Origin: Ceratothoa steindachneri
Taxonomy: Eukaryota > Arthropoda > Malacostraca > Isopoda > Cymothoidae
Length of the DNA stretch: 64,000 nucleotides
Reading direction: 5' to 3'
Assembly: GCA_963969495.1 (NCBI GenBank)
Contig: OZ018331.1
Location: 151,463,264-151,527,263 of the forward strand
The notes under the pieces were generated by a model, which worked only from the letters and a program-made list of their open reading frames with translations, was not told where the DNA came from and did not search any database. The first letter of the stretch is position 1, and each line of letters begins with the position of its first letter. The position numbers were made by a program, and so were the translations under genes. This document shows, in pieces, positions 54,831-64,000 of this stretch.

Positions 54831-55890
54831 TGCCAGTTTTCACCTTTATTATTATTAATAATTGTTTGCGGCCAGGGTTCCGCTCCGGACCCCGCTGGAG
54901 CCGCTATCGCTCACCCCAGACTCCCGACCTTATAGACATTCGCTACAATCGCGTCGCTCGATTTGCTTACGACTTCTCGATTTGGAATTTTTTAACTCTT
55001 GGAGTTGTGGTAAACTCAAAATTTCCGACTACGTCCCTATTAGTGAAATCTCGTCCAACCATGGTTGAGTGGGCGAGGAATTCGACAGTCCACCTCTTAC
55101 TGGTGGAGGTAGGCTCCTATCACCATTCCCCTTTGGCAAATGGGTTTCTTCTTCACCATTTTGGAGCCCCTCGGGTAGCTCCACCTCTGAAATGAGCCCC
55201 ACCCCCCTGTTATTTCCTAAGGAGCCCATCCAAGAATCTCCTAGCAGATATGGGTCTTCACCTCTCCTATATGTAGCTACGGGTTCGGGAGTTTCCTCTT
55301 GAGGGTACGTTGTACCCTGGGCATTGACCCCCTTACCTCATAGACACAAGGTCCGTTAACTTGTTGGGGTCAGCATGCCCGCCCGGTCTTTTCCCCATTG
55401 GATCCCGTCATGCCAGCGCCAAGACGTTTGTTACAGGCCATAACCCTATGTTCCCTGGTCTGGATCCCCGACACCTTAAGGGAATAGCCATTTGGGGGCC
55501 CCTCCTGAGGTGCAGATCGACTCAGAGGTGCCACACCCCAGATGGTAAAGTCTTCACTGTAGACGAACAAAGACTCAGTGAGAGACACCTTGTAGAGCTG
55601 GCGTTCTACTGGCTGAGATGAGATGCGGATGTTCGTTTCTTCCCTTCACTATTATCTATCTGTATCTAGGAGAGCAGGCTGAGCACGTGTCCATATTACA
55701 TCCTCCTGAAGTATAAGAGTTTTGCGACCCCACCACCAAGGGATAGGGGCCTAAAGGAAAATGCTGTATCCGTTCTTCTTATCGCATTAAATACTCCCTT
55801 TCATGTAGTGGTAGTGCAGCTAGACCTGAATAGGAAGTATACTGTGATTTCTGCATACATTCAATCATCAGTTTAGACTCCCCTTGGGGC
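54831..55890 (+). other. GC-richer unassigned sequence with an interrupted Pro/Ser-rich frame
   Basis: From 54862 to 55302 one forward frame is open apart from a TGA at 55066-55068; the second part is Pro/Ser/Gly-rich. A further frame at 55361-55621 contains 'GKVFTVDEQRLSERHLVELAFY'. I do not recognise either. Possibly the coding start of another retroelement. Ends at the right arm of the inverted duplication. Confidence 0.3.
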
Positions 55891-55932
55891 CCAAGAACCA
55901 GCTTTTTACCTGAAAATCACAACGTAAGAGCT

Positions 55933-56520
55933 ATGCCACTAGTTGACCCCAAACAAATTACGCTACCACCACTCCACATCAAATTAGGGCTTATGAAAAA
56001 TTTTGTGAAGGGTTTGAACAAGAATGGAGCTGCTTTCAAGTACCTGGAGTCAAAGTTTCCTCGTGTAAGTGGAGGCAAGCTAAAGGCAGGAATCTTTGTT
56101 GGCTCTCAGATTTGGGAATTGATGAAGGAAAAGCATTTTTAGGAAGCATTAGCAGGTGTCGAGGTGGATGCCTGGTTTTTCTTCAATCAGATTGTCCATA
56201 ACTTCTTGGCAAACACCCGATCCCCATAATATGAAAAAAAATGATCCAATATCTGATTTCAAGTTCCCAGCAACTTGGGTCTAGAATGAGTGTGAAGATG
56301 CACTTTTTGCACTCACATCTTGACTATTTTCCCACCAATTGTGGGAACTACAGTGAGTAACAAGGAGAGCTTTTCTATCAGGATATTTGCACCATGGAAA
56401 CTCGATACCAGGGCAAATGGAATATCACCATGATGGCGGATTACTGCTGGTCATTGAAACGTGATGGTCCCGATGCACAGCACAAGCGGAAATCAAAGCG
56501 GTACGACTTCCTTTGAATCG
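55933..56520 (+). pseudogene. Duplicate of the C-terminal part of the uncharacterised family protein
   Basis: The first 69 codons are open ('VDPKQITLPPLHIKLGLMKNFVKG', 'KLKAGIFVGSQIWELMKE'), then frames break. It ends with 'GKWNITMMADYCW' type text near 56445 and TGA at about 56516. The mirror of 51185-51770. No N-terminal half is present on this side, so it is a product of the inverted duplication and not a separate gene. Confidence 0.7.
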
Positions 56521-56879
56521 GTATGTAGGCTAACCGTGAGAGCATGTTTTCTTTTACATTCATTTGATTTGATGTTGATGATTTTGATTCATTTCATGAT
56601 AACCGTGATTTATTTCATGTTGATTTGGTATACATATGTTCTTAAAACTGAAAATAATGTGCTTTTCCATGATAACTTATTCATTTTAAATAAGTAACAA
56701 TATATTAAAAATGCACATTTATTGTTATCATTAATTTGTATTTTATTCAAAATCCTTACGTGATAGGAAAAAATGGTTTAGATATTTAAAATCAGCAACC
56801 CAAGAATATGTAAGATCACATCCATGAATCAAAAATAAGAAATTCTAAAATACAGACCAGTGTTATATTTTATGCCAAC

Positions 56880-57670
56880 AATGGCTACTTCTAAAGAAAC
56901 TCGTACAGTTAGTATTGCTGTCCAGAAAATTGGCTTACGTTGTTCAGAAATCTTTACTAGGATTAATACGGTGTAAGAAGAATCTTTCGGACCACCGATA
57001 TGTTCAAAGAGAAAAGAGAAAGTGCCCCAAAGAAGGCCACGGGACGTCTAATGGTATCAACTAAGCGTCAGCACCGCTTCTTTGTGCGAACTCAGCTTTG
57101 GAATCGTATGCTGACCGGGTGAGAAAATGAGAACGCTACCATGAGTCCTGCATCGTTTCAACATTGAAGCATCCTGAGATCATTCACTCATGGGGTTGTA
57201 TCTCTTACAAGGGACCTGGTATCTTCATATTTCTTCCCCAGAATTACCCCAATAAACAAAGGATGGCACTGAAATGTCCTCCAAGAACACCTTCTCCCAA
57301 CTATCCAAATCCAATTTGGTGAAGTTTCATGTGTATTTCAATATGATGGAGCATGCTGAAAATAGAGCTGAAGTGGTAACAAAAATGGCCTGAACAAACA
57401 GTGCATTGAATTATTGGGTCCTTTGCCTGGAAACCTCCCTGATTTTGATTCGATTGAGAACCTTTGAGAGATTCTTAAAAAACGGGTGAACAAGGAGAAA
57501 CCACAAACCGCGACAACATCCTATCATTGTCAAGACAAGACTGGAACACTATGCATCATAAGATATCCAGCTGGCCAGAGCGAGTTGCAGAAGTCAGAAA
57601 GAGAAAGGACCAACACACTAAATACCAACTATAAATTAGATGTCTTATTTGGTGTATTAAACATTTGATT
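56880..57670 (+). pseudogene. Tc1-like transposase relic (right arm)
   Basis: Mirror of 50034-50823: starts 'MATSKETRTVSI' at about 56881, and the SPDLNPIENLW-equivalent region is at about 57428-57475, followed by 'KKRVNKEKPQT'. The frame breaks are largely the same as in the left arm, so decay preceded duplication. Confidence 0.65.
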
Positions 57671-58752
57671 TCTGTGCATATCATTTTGGTTGTCTTCTAT
57701 TCTAGGTATAGGGGAATAACTCGAAGCAAATGAAGCATATGAACCCCCAAATTTGTTTCTCTTTGGCCTTGACTGTAACTCGTATTTTTGACCTCGAGTT
57801 TTTGTGAGCACATCTGAAAACTCCGAAATGCATTGCTTATCTCTAGTCCCCATTGAATGTTGGTGATCCAGACACTGTCATCTACAATTCTTATCATGGC
57901 ACTTATTCCTTCCATCATTTCACCTTTGTATTCTCGCCCTATTTACTTTCTTACTCGAAGGGTTTTATTGTTTTGCTTTTTGTGTCATTTGTAATCTCCA
58001 TTTGCTACTTCCCCTTTCATTGGCCTTCCTTCTTAATATATTTATCAGATTTCTTTACTTCTAACTACACCTGACACCACTTGGACGAGGAAGGAGGATT
58101 CGAAATTCTACTTATGAGATCCTTATTTTTTGTACGAGTGTTTCAGGCGCCTTAAAATGCGGCTCCGGGAGTCTGGATTTAAGCTTAGGAGTTTCACTAC
58201 ACCGATCCTTTGAATTTCAAGCATTTTCCCGCCGCCACACCTCTAGACTTGATTTACCCTCCTTAAAAACGAGTGGATACACTCATTTAAGCGCTGATAA
58301 AGGTGATCAGGACGTCATAAAACGACGTTTCGTAGCATTAAAACGTTTTAGAGTCGGGTGGTAATTTTTAAGAGTGGCAAGTAATGACCAACGAGGGTGT
58401 CTCCTGCAAAAAGTATGTTTTGGGAGATCCATCTCGCGGAATCATCCTTTGACAATCCACCTCGTGGCAAACCATCTCGTGGCAATCCATCCGGTAGTAA
58501 TCAATCTCGTGGCAAGATATCGAATAAGGAAACAACGGAATTCCAAAGAAGCACAGCTATATTTCCCCAGCAAGGAGAAGGGCGGTGATCAAATATGCCC
58601 CCGCGTTAAGCATACCCCAACCCCTTTATTCAACTCATCCCAAAGTTCCTCGCCTACAAACCCCTATAGCAGGTATTTTGAAAACGCTACGTAACTCTGG
58701 AAGAGTGATACCCACCCTGTCCGAGCAAATTTATGGAAAACGACAAATATAA

Positions 58753-58920
58753 ACAGGCCTACTGATAAAGAGTGGCAGCCCGGCTTAGGAAAAATGTGTA
58801 TAACTACATTAAAAACGCACGCACCTCTTTTGGCAACAAATACACGGTCCTATTGATAGGGTGTGGTAGCCCGGTTTGGGAAAAATGCGTATAGCTACAT
58901 TAAAAACTCACACAACTACT
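58753..58920. repeat. Two-copy tandem repeat, about 93 bp
   Basis: agcccggcttaggaaaaatg near 58778 and agcccggtttgggaaaaatg near 58871, each followed by cgtata-type text and ctacattaaaaac. Confidence 0.8.
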
Positions 58921-59771
58921 TCGACTCCGCTCAACAGTAAACAAAGGAACAAACGAACATACTTCTGATCATTAGCTCCGCCCCGCGTCTAGATTAGGAA
59001 AAAAGAAGTCACGCCCCTTGAAGTAGGGGGCCTATAAATAAACGGACCTAAACATTATGAACTCACAGAGAGAGACAGATACAGCCAGAGAGAGAATCAG
59101 TTAAGGCGTTTGTCAGTATAACTTATTTGCCATTTGTTATTATTAGCGTCACAAGTCCGTTCCTCGTCCTTTAGTTCTGCCTCCTTAGCCCCAGCTACCT
59201 AACATTAGTGGAAAAACATACACACAAGCCATGTAGGACTCGAACTACTTCGCTTGCTCGAATTAAAGTAGACCCAAACCAAGAATCAAGCCAACTTATC
59301 GCTGCTTTATTTTCGATTTCCTTCCTTTAACACGGTGATAACCAAGGTATCTCCTGGAACCCAGCCTAGAAACGGATTCTCCGTGAAAAACATTGGGAGT
59401 CAGAACAAACTCGAATGGAAGACCAAAATTAGGCCTACTACCTACAAACTACAATACCCCCTTATATACCTCGATAACTGTCCCCCATATATCTAATGAT
59501 TTGGAATTGTTTTAAAAACAAAATGAATTACAAATAGTGAAGTTCAAAAATTTTATTTTAGTTCAGGCATGGCTGCTATTTTATTCATATAGTCGAAAGT
59601 TTGATCGAAGTTATTTCTAAAATAGATTTCCAATTTTAATTTTTATCAACAGGAAATAGCTTCTGGTCCCTAAAAACGAATGGGGCAAAGTGAATTTATT
59701 AGAGCAAATTTAAATGGAGAAAAAATTATCAGGAGAATTGTTTCTTCAATATTTAAAAGTACTAAAAGTAC
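58921..59771 (+). other. Possible LTR or promoter region, otherwise unassigned
   Basis: A TATA-type cctataaataaacgg at about 59031 is followed about 30 bp later by a GA-rich segment and no ORF. This resembles the promoter part of an LTR. No partner LTR in the window. Confidence 0.25.
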
Positions 59772-59787
59772 TCTCTCTCTCTCTCTT

Positions 59788-60704
59788 TAATGAAAATAGA
59801 GGGAGATGTGACGCCCCCTTGTCGCGGGAAGAGAGCTTGTGTGGATCTTGGACTTTTCGAGCTATGTCGGTGGGGGTAGCTCTTCTGGGTACCCCTGGTA
59901 GGGCTTCCCTTGTCGATTTGGTCGGAAACGAGGTTCCAGACTAAGTGCGTCATTCCTTCCTTTTTCTACTCTATCCCTCTCCTTTTTTACTTTTATCCTA
60001 TCTCCCACTGATACAAAAAAAAACACAAAAAAAGCCTGCTCCTATCGTGTCACTCTTTCCCTTTCTTCCTCTATCTACTTACAAGGACCTGGCAAATACC
60101 TCATGCGTCAGAAGAGAGGCTTTGGAACCTCTATAAGCAACGCCAATCGACGCTCACTGGTTGCGAGAGACTAGGACTAGAGGTGTCCTAGGCGTTGGGC
60201 ATGATGAATGGGATGAGGGTAGTGCCCCGTTAACCCCTTCCCTGGCGTGTAATTAATGACCGTTCCCAGTGCCCGTTGACGGGTGCTTATGGTAGCATTG
60301 GTCCGAGGTGATGGCCCTTTGTTGCCATGTTGGTTGCCAGGCCAATAAAAAGCCTTGGGTCGAGTTCCTTGGTGTGGCGGGATATCCATTGAACGCTACT
60401 CTGAGATCCTGGCCGTTGTGAAGGGAACTAGTAGGAGTTTAGTAAGGGGCGTGCTTCGTTGTTGTTCACCTGGTGACAAATCAAGGGCCCCTTCGGGGAC
60501 CGTCAGTGCTGCTTGGTTGGGAGCCACGGCACGCCGAGGTTTGACGACTCGGTCGGACGAACAGCAGCACATGGAGCGTGCCTTCTGAAAAATCCGAAAC
60601 CTCTCCGATGGATAGGCGGGATCGACTCACGGGGGAGAACTCACCAACCCCCCTTTTTTATCATTGCTGGTCACGAGTTTTCAGAGAGAGAGAAAGCGCT
60701 CAAA
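59788..60704 (+). promoter_or_regulatory. LINE 5' UTR
   Basis: Close match to 41458-42382. Short open frames such as 60355-60588 are shared between copies but disrupted differently, so probably not translated. Confidence 0.5.
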
Positions 60705-61088
60705 ATGACAGGCAAAAAAGGTCCCGTTCGTCTCAAACACAACTGTGCAACATGCCAATTAGAAAAGTGGTGCGTTGACTTTCCGGAGGGCTGCTACTCA
60801 AAATGCAGCCCTGAAAGTATCTGCACTACTTGCATATTAACGCGAGAGGTGGAGAAATTAAAAGACCTCTATAGAGCCTCAGAGAAGAGAGCTAAGGTCC
60901 TTGAGGGAAAGTTGGAGAAGCTCGAAGCCCTTAACGCAGCTCAGGTTCGATGCCTAGAAGAGGCTCCGCCCACTGACGTGTCGGAATCCCCCAATACCCA
61001 AGCGGACATTCCGGCATCATCTGAGGCTAAGCTAGCTGAGGCGAGAGAAAAAGAGAAAAAGAAGAAAGGAGAAACGAATAAAAAATAG
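60705..61088 (+). CDS. LINE ORF1 N-terminus: seven-Cys finger and coiled coil
   Basis: ATG 60705-60707 chosen because the matching ATG opens the copies at 42383 and 29414; the frame is open further upstream but that is 5' UTR in homologues. 127 residues: 'HNCATCQLEKWCVDFPEGC' and 'CSPESICTTC' (finger, residues about 12-45), coiled coil about 46-85 with Leu/Glu/Lys heptads, then an acidic and Lys-rich tail. A TAG at 61086-61088 in an A-rich stretch separates it from the SGNH domain in another frame. I think the two were one ORF1 and that this is a frameshift. Confidence 0.75.
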   Translation: MTGKKGPVRLKHNCATCQLEKWCVDFPEGCYSKCSPESICTTCILTREVEKLKDLYRASEKRAKVLEGKLEKLEALNAAQVRCLEEAPPTDVSESPNTQADIPASSEAKLAEAREKEKKKKGETNKK

Positions 61089-61168
61089 AAAAAAATAAAG
61101 TTGAAACAAAAGTAGAACCAAAAATAGAAGAAAAACAGATAAAGAAGAAGAAAAAGAAAGATAAGAAT

Positions 61169-61885
61169 GTGGAGAGTAAAGAGGAAAAGGGGAGGCCTCT
61201 TTCACAAGGGAAGACCCCGTCTTCAGAGACCAAGTGCCTGAAGGTCACCCTCATTGGTGACTCGCAAACACGGGATCTGCAGCCGCTGCTAGCGTCCCGC
61301 CTTCGCACTAGCGTGAAGGTAAGCTGCCTGTCAGGACGGGGTAACCACAACATCAGAGTAGAGGCAGAGAAAGCTCAGATTTCTGAGAATTCAGTTGTTG
61401 CTCTGATGGTGAGCGGCAACGACCTCTACATCAGAGGGGGTAAGGTTGGCCTCAGTGGTAAGACCATCCAAACGGTGATGGGAGCCGTGGATGACATAGG
61501 GCTTAAAACCCGCAAACGTGTGGTGGTTGGGATGCTTCCAAGAAGAGGTCCATCCCGAACCGCTCACGAAAGAAACAACGCAGTGAACAGAAGGTTGGCT
61601 GATCTCTGCACGGCAGAAGGAGTCTTGTTCGTGGACCCCTATCGTACCTTTATCGGTAGAGACGACCTCTACCAAAGGGACGGGGTACATCTCTCCTTTA
61701 AAGGGAAGGCCTTTCTTGCCAACCTAATTCAAGATGTCGTGGAACGCACCCAAAGGAGCGTTCGAAACAGAGCGAAAGCGGACGTGCGCCAGCATGCCCG
61801 TGTCACTCCTGGAACGACCTTCTCGGAGATCGTCAAAAAGGGTGTGACCACGAAAACAGAGAAGCCGGGAAACAGAAGAGCGTAG
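61169..61885 (+). CDS. LINE ORF1: SGNH/GDSL-type esterase-like domain, intact motifs
   Basis: 238 codons open. Block I 'LIGDSQTRDLQ' with nucleophile Ser (about 61252-61284), block II Gly in 'LSGRGNHNI', block III 'LMVSGNDLYIRGGKVG' (about 61402-61450), block V 'DLYQRDGVHLSFKG' with Asp-x-x-His (about 61663-61704). It ends 'PGNRRA' with TAG 61883-61885. The SGNH family includes lipases/esterases; some CR1-group LINEs carry such a domain in ORF1. The following ORF2 is in the -1 frame, and that frame is open back into this ORF. No ATG is obvious for ORF2. Confidence 0.85.
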   Translation: MESKEEKGRPLSQGKTPSSETKCLKVTLIGDSQTRDLQPLLASRLRTSVKVSCLSGRGNHNIRVEAEKAQISENSVVALMVSGNDLYIRGGKVGLSGKTIQTVMGAVDDIGLKTRKRVVVGMLPRRGPSRTAHERNNAVNRRLADLCTAEGVLFVDPYRTFIGRDDLYQRDGVHLSFKGKAFLANLIQDVVERTQRSVRNRAKADVRQHARVTPGTTFSEIVKKGVTTKTEKPGNRRA

Positions 61886-61899
61886 GGAGTCCTACACTG

Positions 61900-62955
61900 G
61901 GGGACTCCCTCAAAGTTCTTCTGTTCAATGCGAGGTCAATCAGGAATAAGTTTCTTGAGCTCCGTGGCCTCGTAGTAACAGAGGAACCTGAGATGGTGGC
62001 CATAACGGAGTCGTGGATAAAAACCTCAAGCCGAGATTTTGAAGGTGAATTCACGATTCCACGTTACCAGCTCTTCCTGAAAGATAGGCCAGACAGAGAG
62101 GGTGGCGGTGTGATGCTGTATGTCAAGGATACTCTCAACTCGACGGATTGCAACATCGTATCCGACCATGAACTACTAGGTGTTGACCTAGAGATAGGTC
62201 CTGCCAAATACAGGACCCTAGTGCTTTATAGACCTCCTGCCGAACTCGTTGAAAAGGACAGAGATCTGTACCAGTTACTAGGAGAACTTGTCGAAGACAG
62301 AGTGTGTATCGTCATGGGTGATTTCAAAACACAAGGTGACTGGGAAACCAGAGAACCCTGTTGCAAGAACGCACTACTCCTGGAGTTCGCGAACAACGAG
62401 TTCCTCACTCAATGGATGAGAGAGCCAACGAGAGGAAACAATATCCTCGACTTGGTTTTTACCTCTGAGGATGACATCGTTGAGGACCTCTCTGTTGGCG
62501 AAGAGCTCGGTGGCAGTGACCACCGACTAATTAGATTTGTAGTCAAAGTTCCGAAGGCAGGGCCTGCAACTAGTAAATCGAGGAAACTTGATTTGAAAAG
62601 AGCAGACTTTGCAGGTCTTTGTGCTGGACTGACTGACGCGAGGCTAGAAGTGTGCGATGTTGTTGAAGACTCGTGGAACAGTTTCAAAACCACATTCATG
62701 AGTCTTCAATCGCGTTTCATCCCTCTGAAATGTCCCCGTCGGTCTTCTGTTCAACCAAAGTGGTTTAATCGAGAAATCGGCCAACTGCTTAGGAAGAAGA
62801 GAACTGTGTACCGACAATCGAAGATCTCGGGTGACTTTGACGAATACCGGAGGATAGCCAGGAGAGTGAAGTCCAGCATAAGGGCGGCTAAGTGGTCTGA
62901 AGAACTCCGAGTAGCGAGACTCTGTAAAGAGAATCCCAAGGAGTTCTTTGGATAA
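61900..62955 (+). CDS. LINE ORF2, first part: APE-type endonuclease and linker
   Basis: Open from within the ORF1 end; first ATG in frame is 61993. 'LLFNARSIRNKFLEL' (Asn and Arg of the active site), 'MVAITESWIKTSSRD' (Glu), 'GGGVMLYVKD', 'LVLYRPPAELVE', 'VMGDFKTQGDW' (usual GDFN Asn is Lys), 'LDLVFTSEDDI', 'GGSDHRLIRF' (Asp-His), then the linker 'WFNREIGQLLRKKR' and 'LCKENPKEFFG' to TAA 62953-62955. It should nick DNA at the target, presumably (CT)n. Only the Asn-to-Lys change and the shared terminal stop argue against function. Confidence 0.88.
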   Translation, partial: GDSLKVLLFNARSIRNKFLELRGLVVTEEPEMVAITESWIKTSSRDFEGEFTIPRYQLFLKDRPDREGGGVMLYVKDTLNSTDCNIVSDHELLGVDLEIGPAKYRTLVLYRPPAELVEKDRDLYQLLGELVEDRVCIVMGDFKTQGDWETREPCCKNALLLEFANNEFLTQWMREPTRGNNILDLVFTSEDDIVEDLSVGEELGGSDHRLIRFVVKVPKAGPATSKSRKLDLKRADFAGLCAGLTDARLEVCDVVEDSWNSFKTTFMSLQSRFIPLKCPRRSSVQPKWFNREIGQLLRKKRTVYRQSKISGDFDEYRRIARRVKSSIRAAKWSEELRVARLCKENPKEFFG

Positions 62956-64000
62956 GTAAACAGCCGTAAACCAATCCGATGAACGATTGGACCTTTGAGA
63001 AATGAGGAGGGGACATTAAAGCACTTAGATGCAGAAAAATGCTAACCTCCTCAACGACTACTTCTCTTCAGTGTTTACTGAAGAGTGTGGTCCCATCCCC
63101 CAGCCAATGGATTCCTACTCGGGGAAAAAGCTGGAGGATATGGACTTCACCGAAGGGGAAATAAAAAAGAAGATCAGTGACCTAAAGACGAATAAGTCCC
63201 CTGGCCCGGATGGGTTTCTACCTAAAGTGTTGAAAGAAGTGCGCGATCAAGTGTTACGACACCTGAGCGCAATCTTTAACATGTCAATCCGGACCGGATG
63301 CGTTCCTAGAGACTGGCGTGAAGCGGAGGTGACTCCTATCTTCAAGAAAGGAGACCGTAGCCAACCGTAGAACTACCGACCTATCAGTGTGACTTCGATA
63401 GTCGGTAAACTCATGGAAAGCATGATGGTGGACAAAATGACGTCGTATTTAGAGTCAAACCTGCTACTGAGGAGTTCCCAGCACGGCTTCCGAAGTCAAC
63501 GGTCATGCCTGACGAACCTTGTAGAATTCTTCCACTTTGTTTTCAGTGAGCACGATCGGGACAAGGCGGTGGATGTGGTCTACTTAGACTTTCAGAAAGC
63601 CTTTGATAAGGTACCACACCGCCGCCTTCTCCGGAAAGTGCGAGCGCTTGGCATAGACGGAAAGGTAGCCGGCTGGATCGAGAACTGGCTAAGTGGCAGA
63701 CGGCAACGGGTGGTGGTGAATGGACAGTCTTCTGAGTGGGTGCCCGTTACTAGCGGGGGGCCTCAAGGTTCTGTCCTGGGACCACTACTATTCATTATCG
63801 ACGTCAACGACATGGACGGTGACATGGTTGCCAAGATTTCCAAATTTGCCGACGATACCAAGCTTGGTATGAACGTTGCAAATGATGGAAATACTGCCCG
63901 CCTTCGGGAAGATCTTAGGAAGATTGGGGAGTGGTCGGACACGTGGCAAATGCCTTTTAACGTGGGCAAATGCAAAGTGATGCATATCGGCCACAGAAAC
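62956..64000 (+). pseudogene. LINE ORF2, second part: reverse transcriptase (cut by window end)
   Basis: After the TAA: 'VNSRKP', frame changes near 62985-63040, then 63029-63370 with 'LLNDYFSSVFTEECG', 'NKSPGPDGFLPKVLKEV', 'VPRDWREAEVTPIFKKGD', stop TAG near 63368, then 'SSQHGFRSQRSCLTNL', 'VVYLDFQKAFDKVPHRRL' (Asp kept), 'SGGPQGSVLGPLLF' (usual SGVPQGS), 'KFADDTKLG' (catalytic pair intact) and 'MPFNVGKCKVMHIG' at the edge. Confidence 0.88.

Larger units (their letters stand above)
55891..58723 (-). repeat. Right arm of the 2.8-kb inverted duplication
   Basis: Reverse complement of 48991-51810. The spacer between arms is about 4.1 kb. Confidence 0.95.
59772..64000 (+). mobile_element. SGNH-domain LINE, best-preserved copy, cut by the window end
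   Basis: (CT)n at 59772-59787, then the 5' end (aatgaaaatagagggagatg) homologous to 41458. 5' UTR to 60704, ORF1, ORF2 endonuclease and RT up to 64000, where the RT is cut after the 'KCKVMHIGH' motif. High similarity to the copy at 41.5-46.5 kb over its length. Confidence 0.92.

Overview
This is a piece of a eukaryotic nuclear genome made almost entirely of decayed mobile elements and simple repeats. I see no intact host gene. Long (AT)n, (CT)n and (GA)n tracts, LINEs of the APE-endonuclease CR1/Jockey group, Penelope-like, Gypsy, hAT and Tc1/mariner elements all point to an invertebrate. The repeat style suggests an arthropod, most likely a decapod crustacean, but that is an inference from style and not from a marker gene.

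Layout. 1-3054: a broken fragment resembling the end of a Polinton/Maverick-type protein-primed DNA polymerase at the left edge, then mostly unassigned sequence with one coding-like relic. 3055-6030: a decayed hAT transposon of the ZMYM1/p52rIPK-like type. 6-10.4 kb: non-coding sequence and several tandem repeats, including about 33 copies of a 25-bp minisatellite. 10.5-11.1 kb: a reverse-strand LINE relic. 11.14-20.54 kb: a Gypsy-type LTR retrotransposon whose integrase lies upstream of the reverse transcriptase (Gmr1-like order), flanked by direct repeats I infer to be its LTRs. The left repeat is broken by a 5'-truncated LINE and by a large palindrome of Penelope-type sequence with hammerhead-ribozyme-like cores.

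20.7-27.0 kb, 29.2-46.5 kb and 59.8-64.0 kb hold six members or pieces of related LINEs. They carry a Cys-rich finger plus coiled coil, an SGNH/GDSL-esterase-like domain, an APE endonuclease and a reverse transcriptase. Their ends repeatedly abut CT-rich microsatellites, and several stand head to tail, which suggests insertion into (CT)n. A Penelope-like element (28.1-29.2 kb, reverse), a mariner-like element (39.5-41.2 kb) and a non-autonomous DNA transposon with an 8-bp target duplication (37.0-37.9 kb) are nested among them.

48.99-58.72 kb is a large inverted duplication: two 2.8-kb arms around a 4.1-kb spacer. Each arm holds a Tc1-like relic and the C-terminal part of an uncharacterised invertebrate protein family. 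The N-terminal part of that gene lies in the spacer, next to hAT fragments and a diverged LINE 5' region.

Every recognisable coding region carries stops, frameshifts, deletions or changed catalytic residues. The best preserved is the rightmost LINE (from 59.8 kb), which runs off the window. Identities and family names are from reading motifs only; no database search was run.
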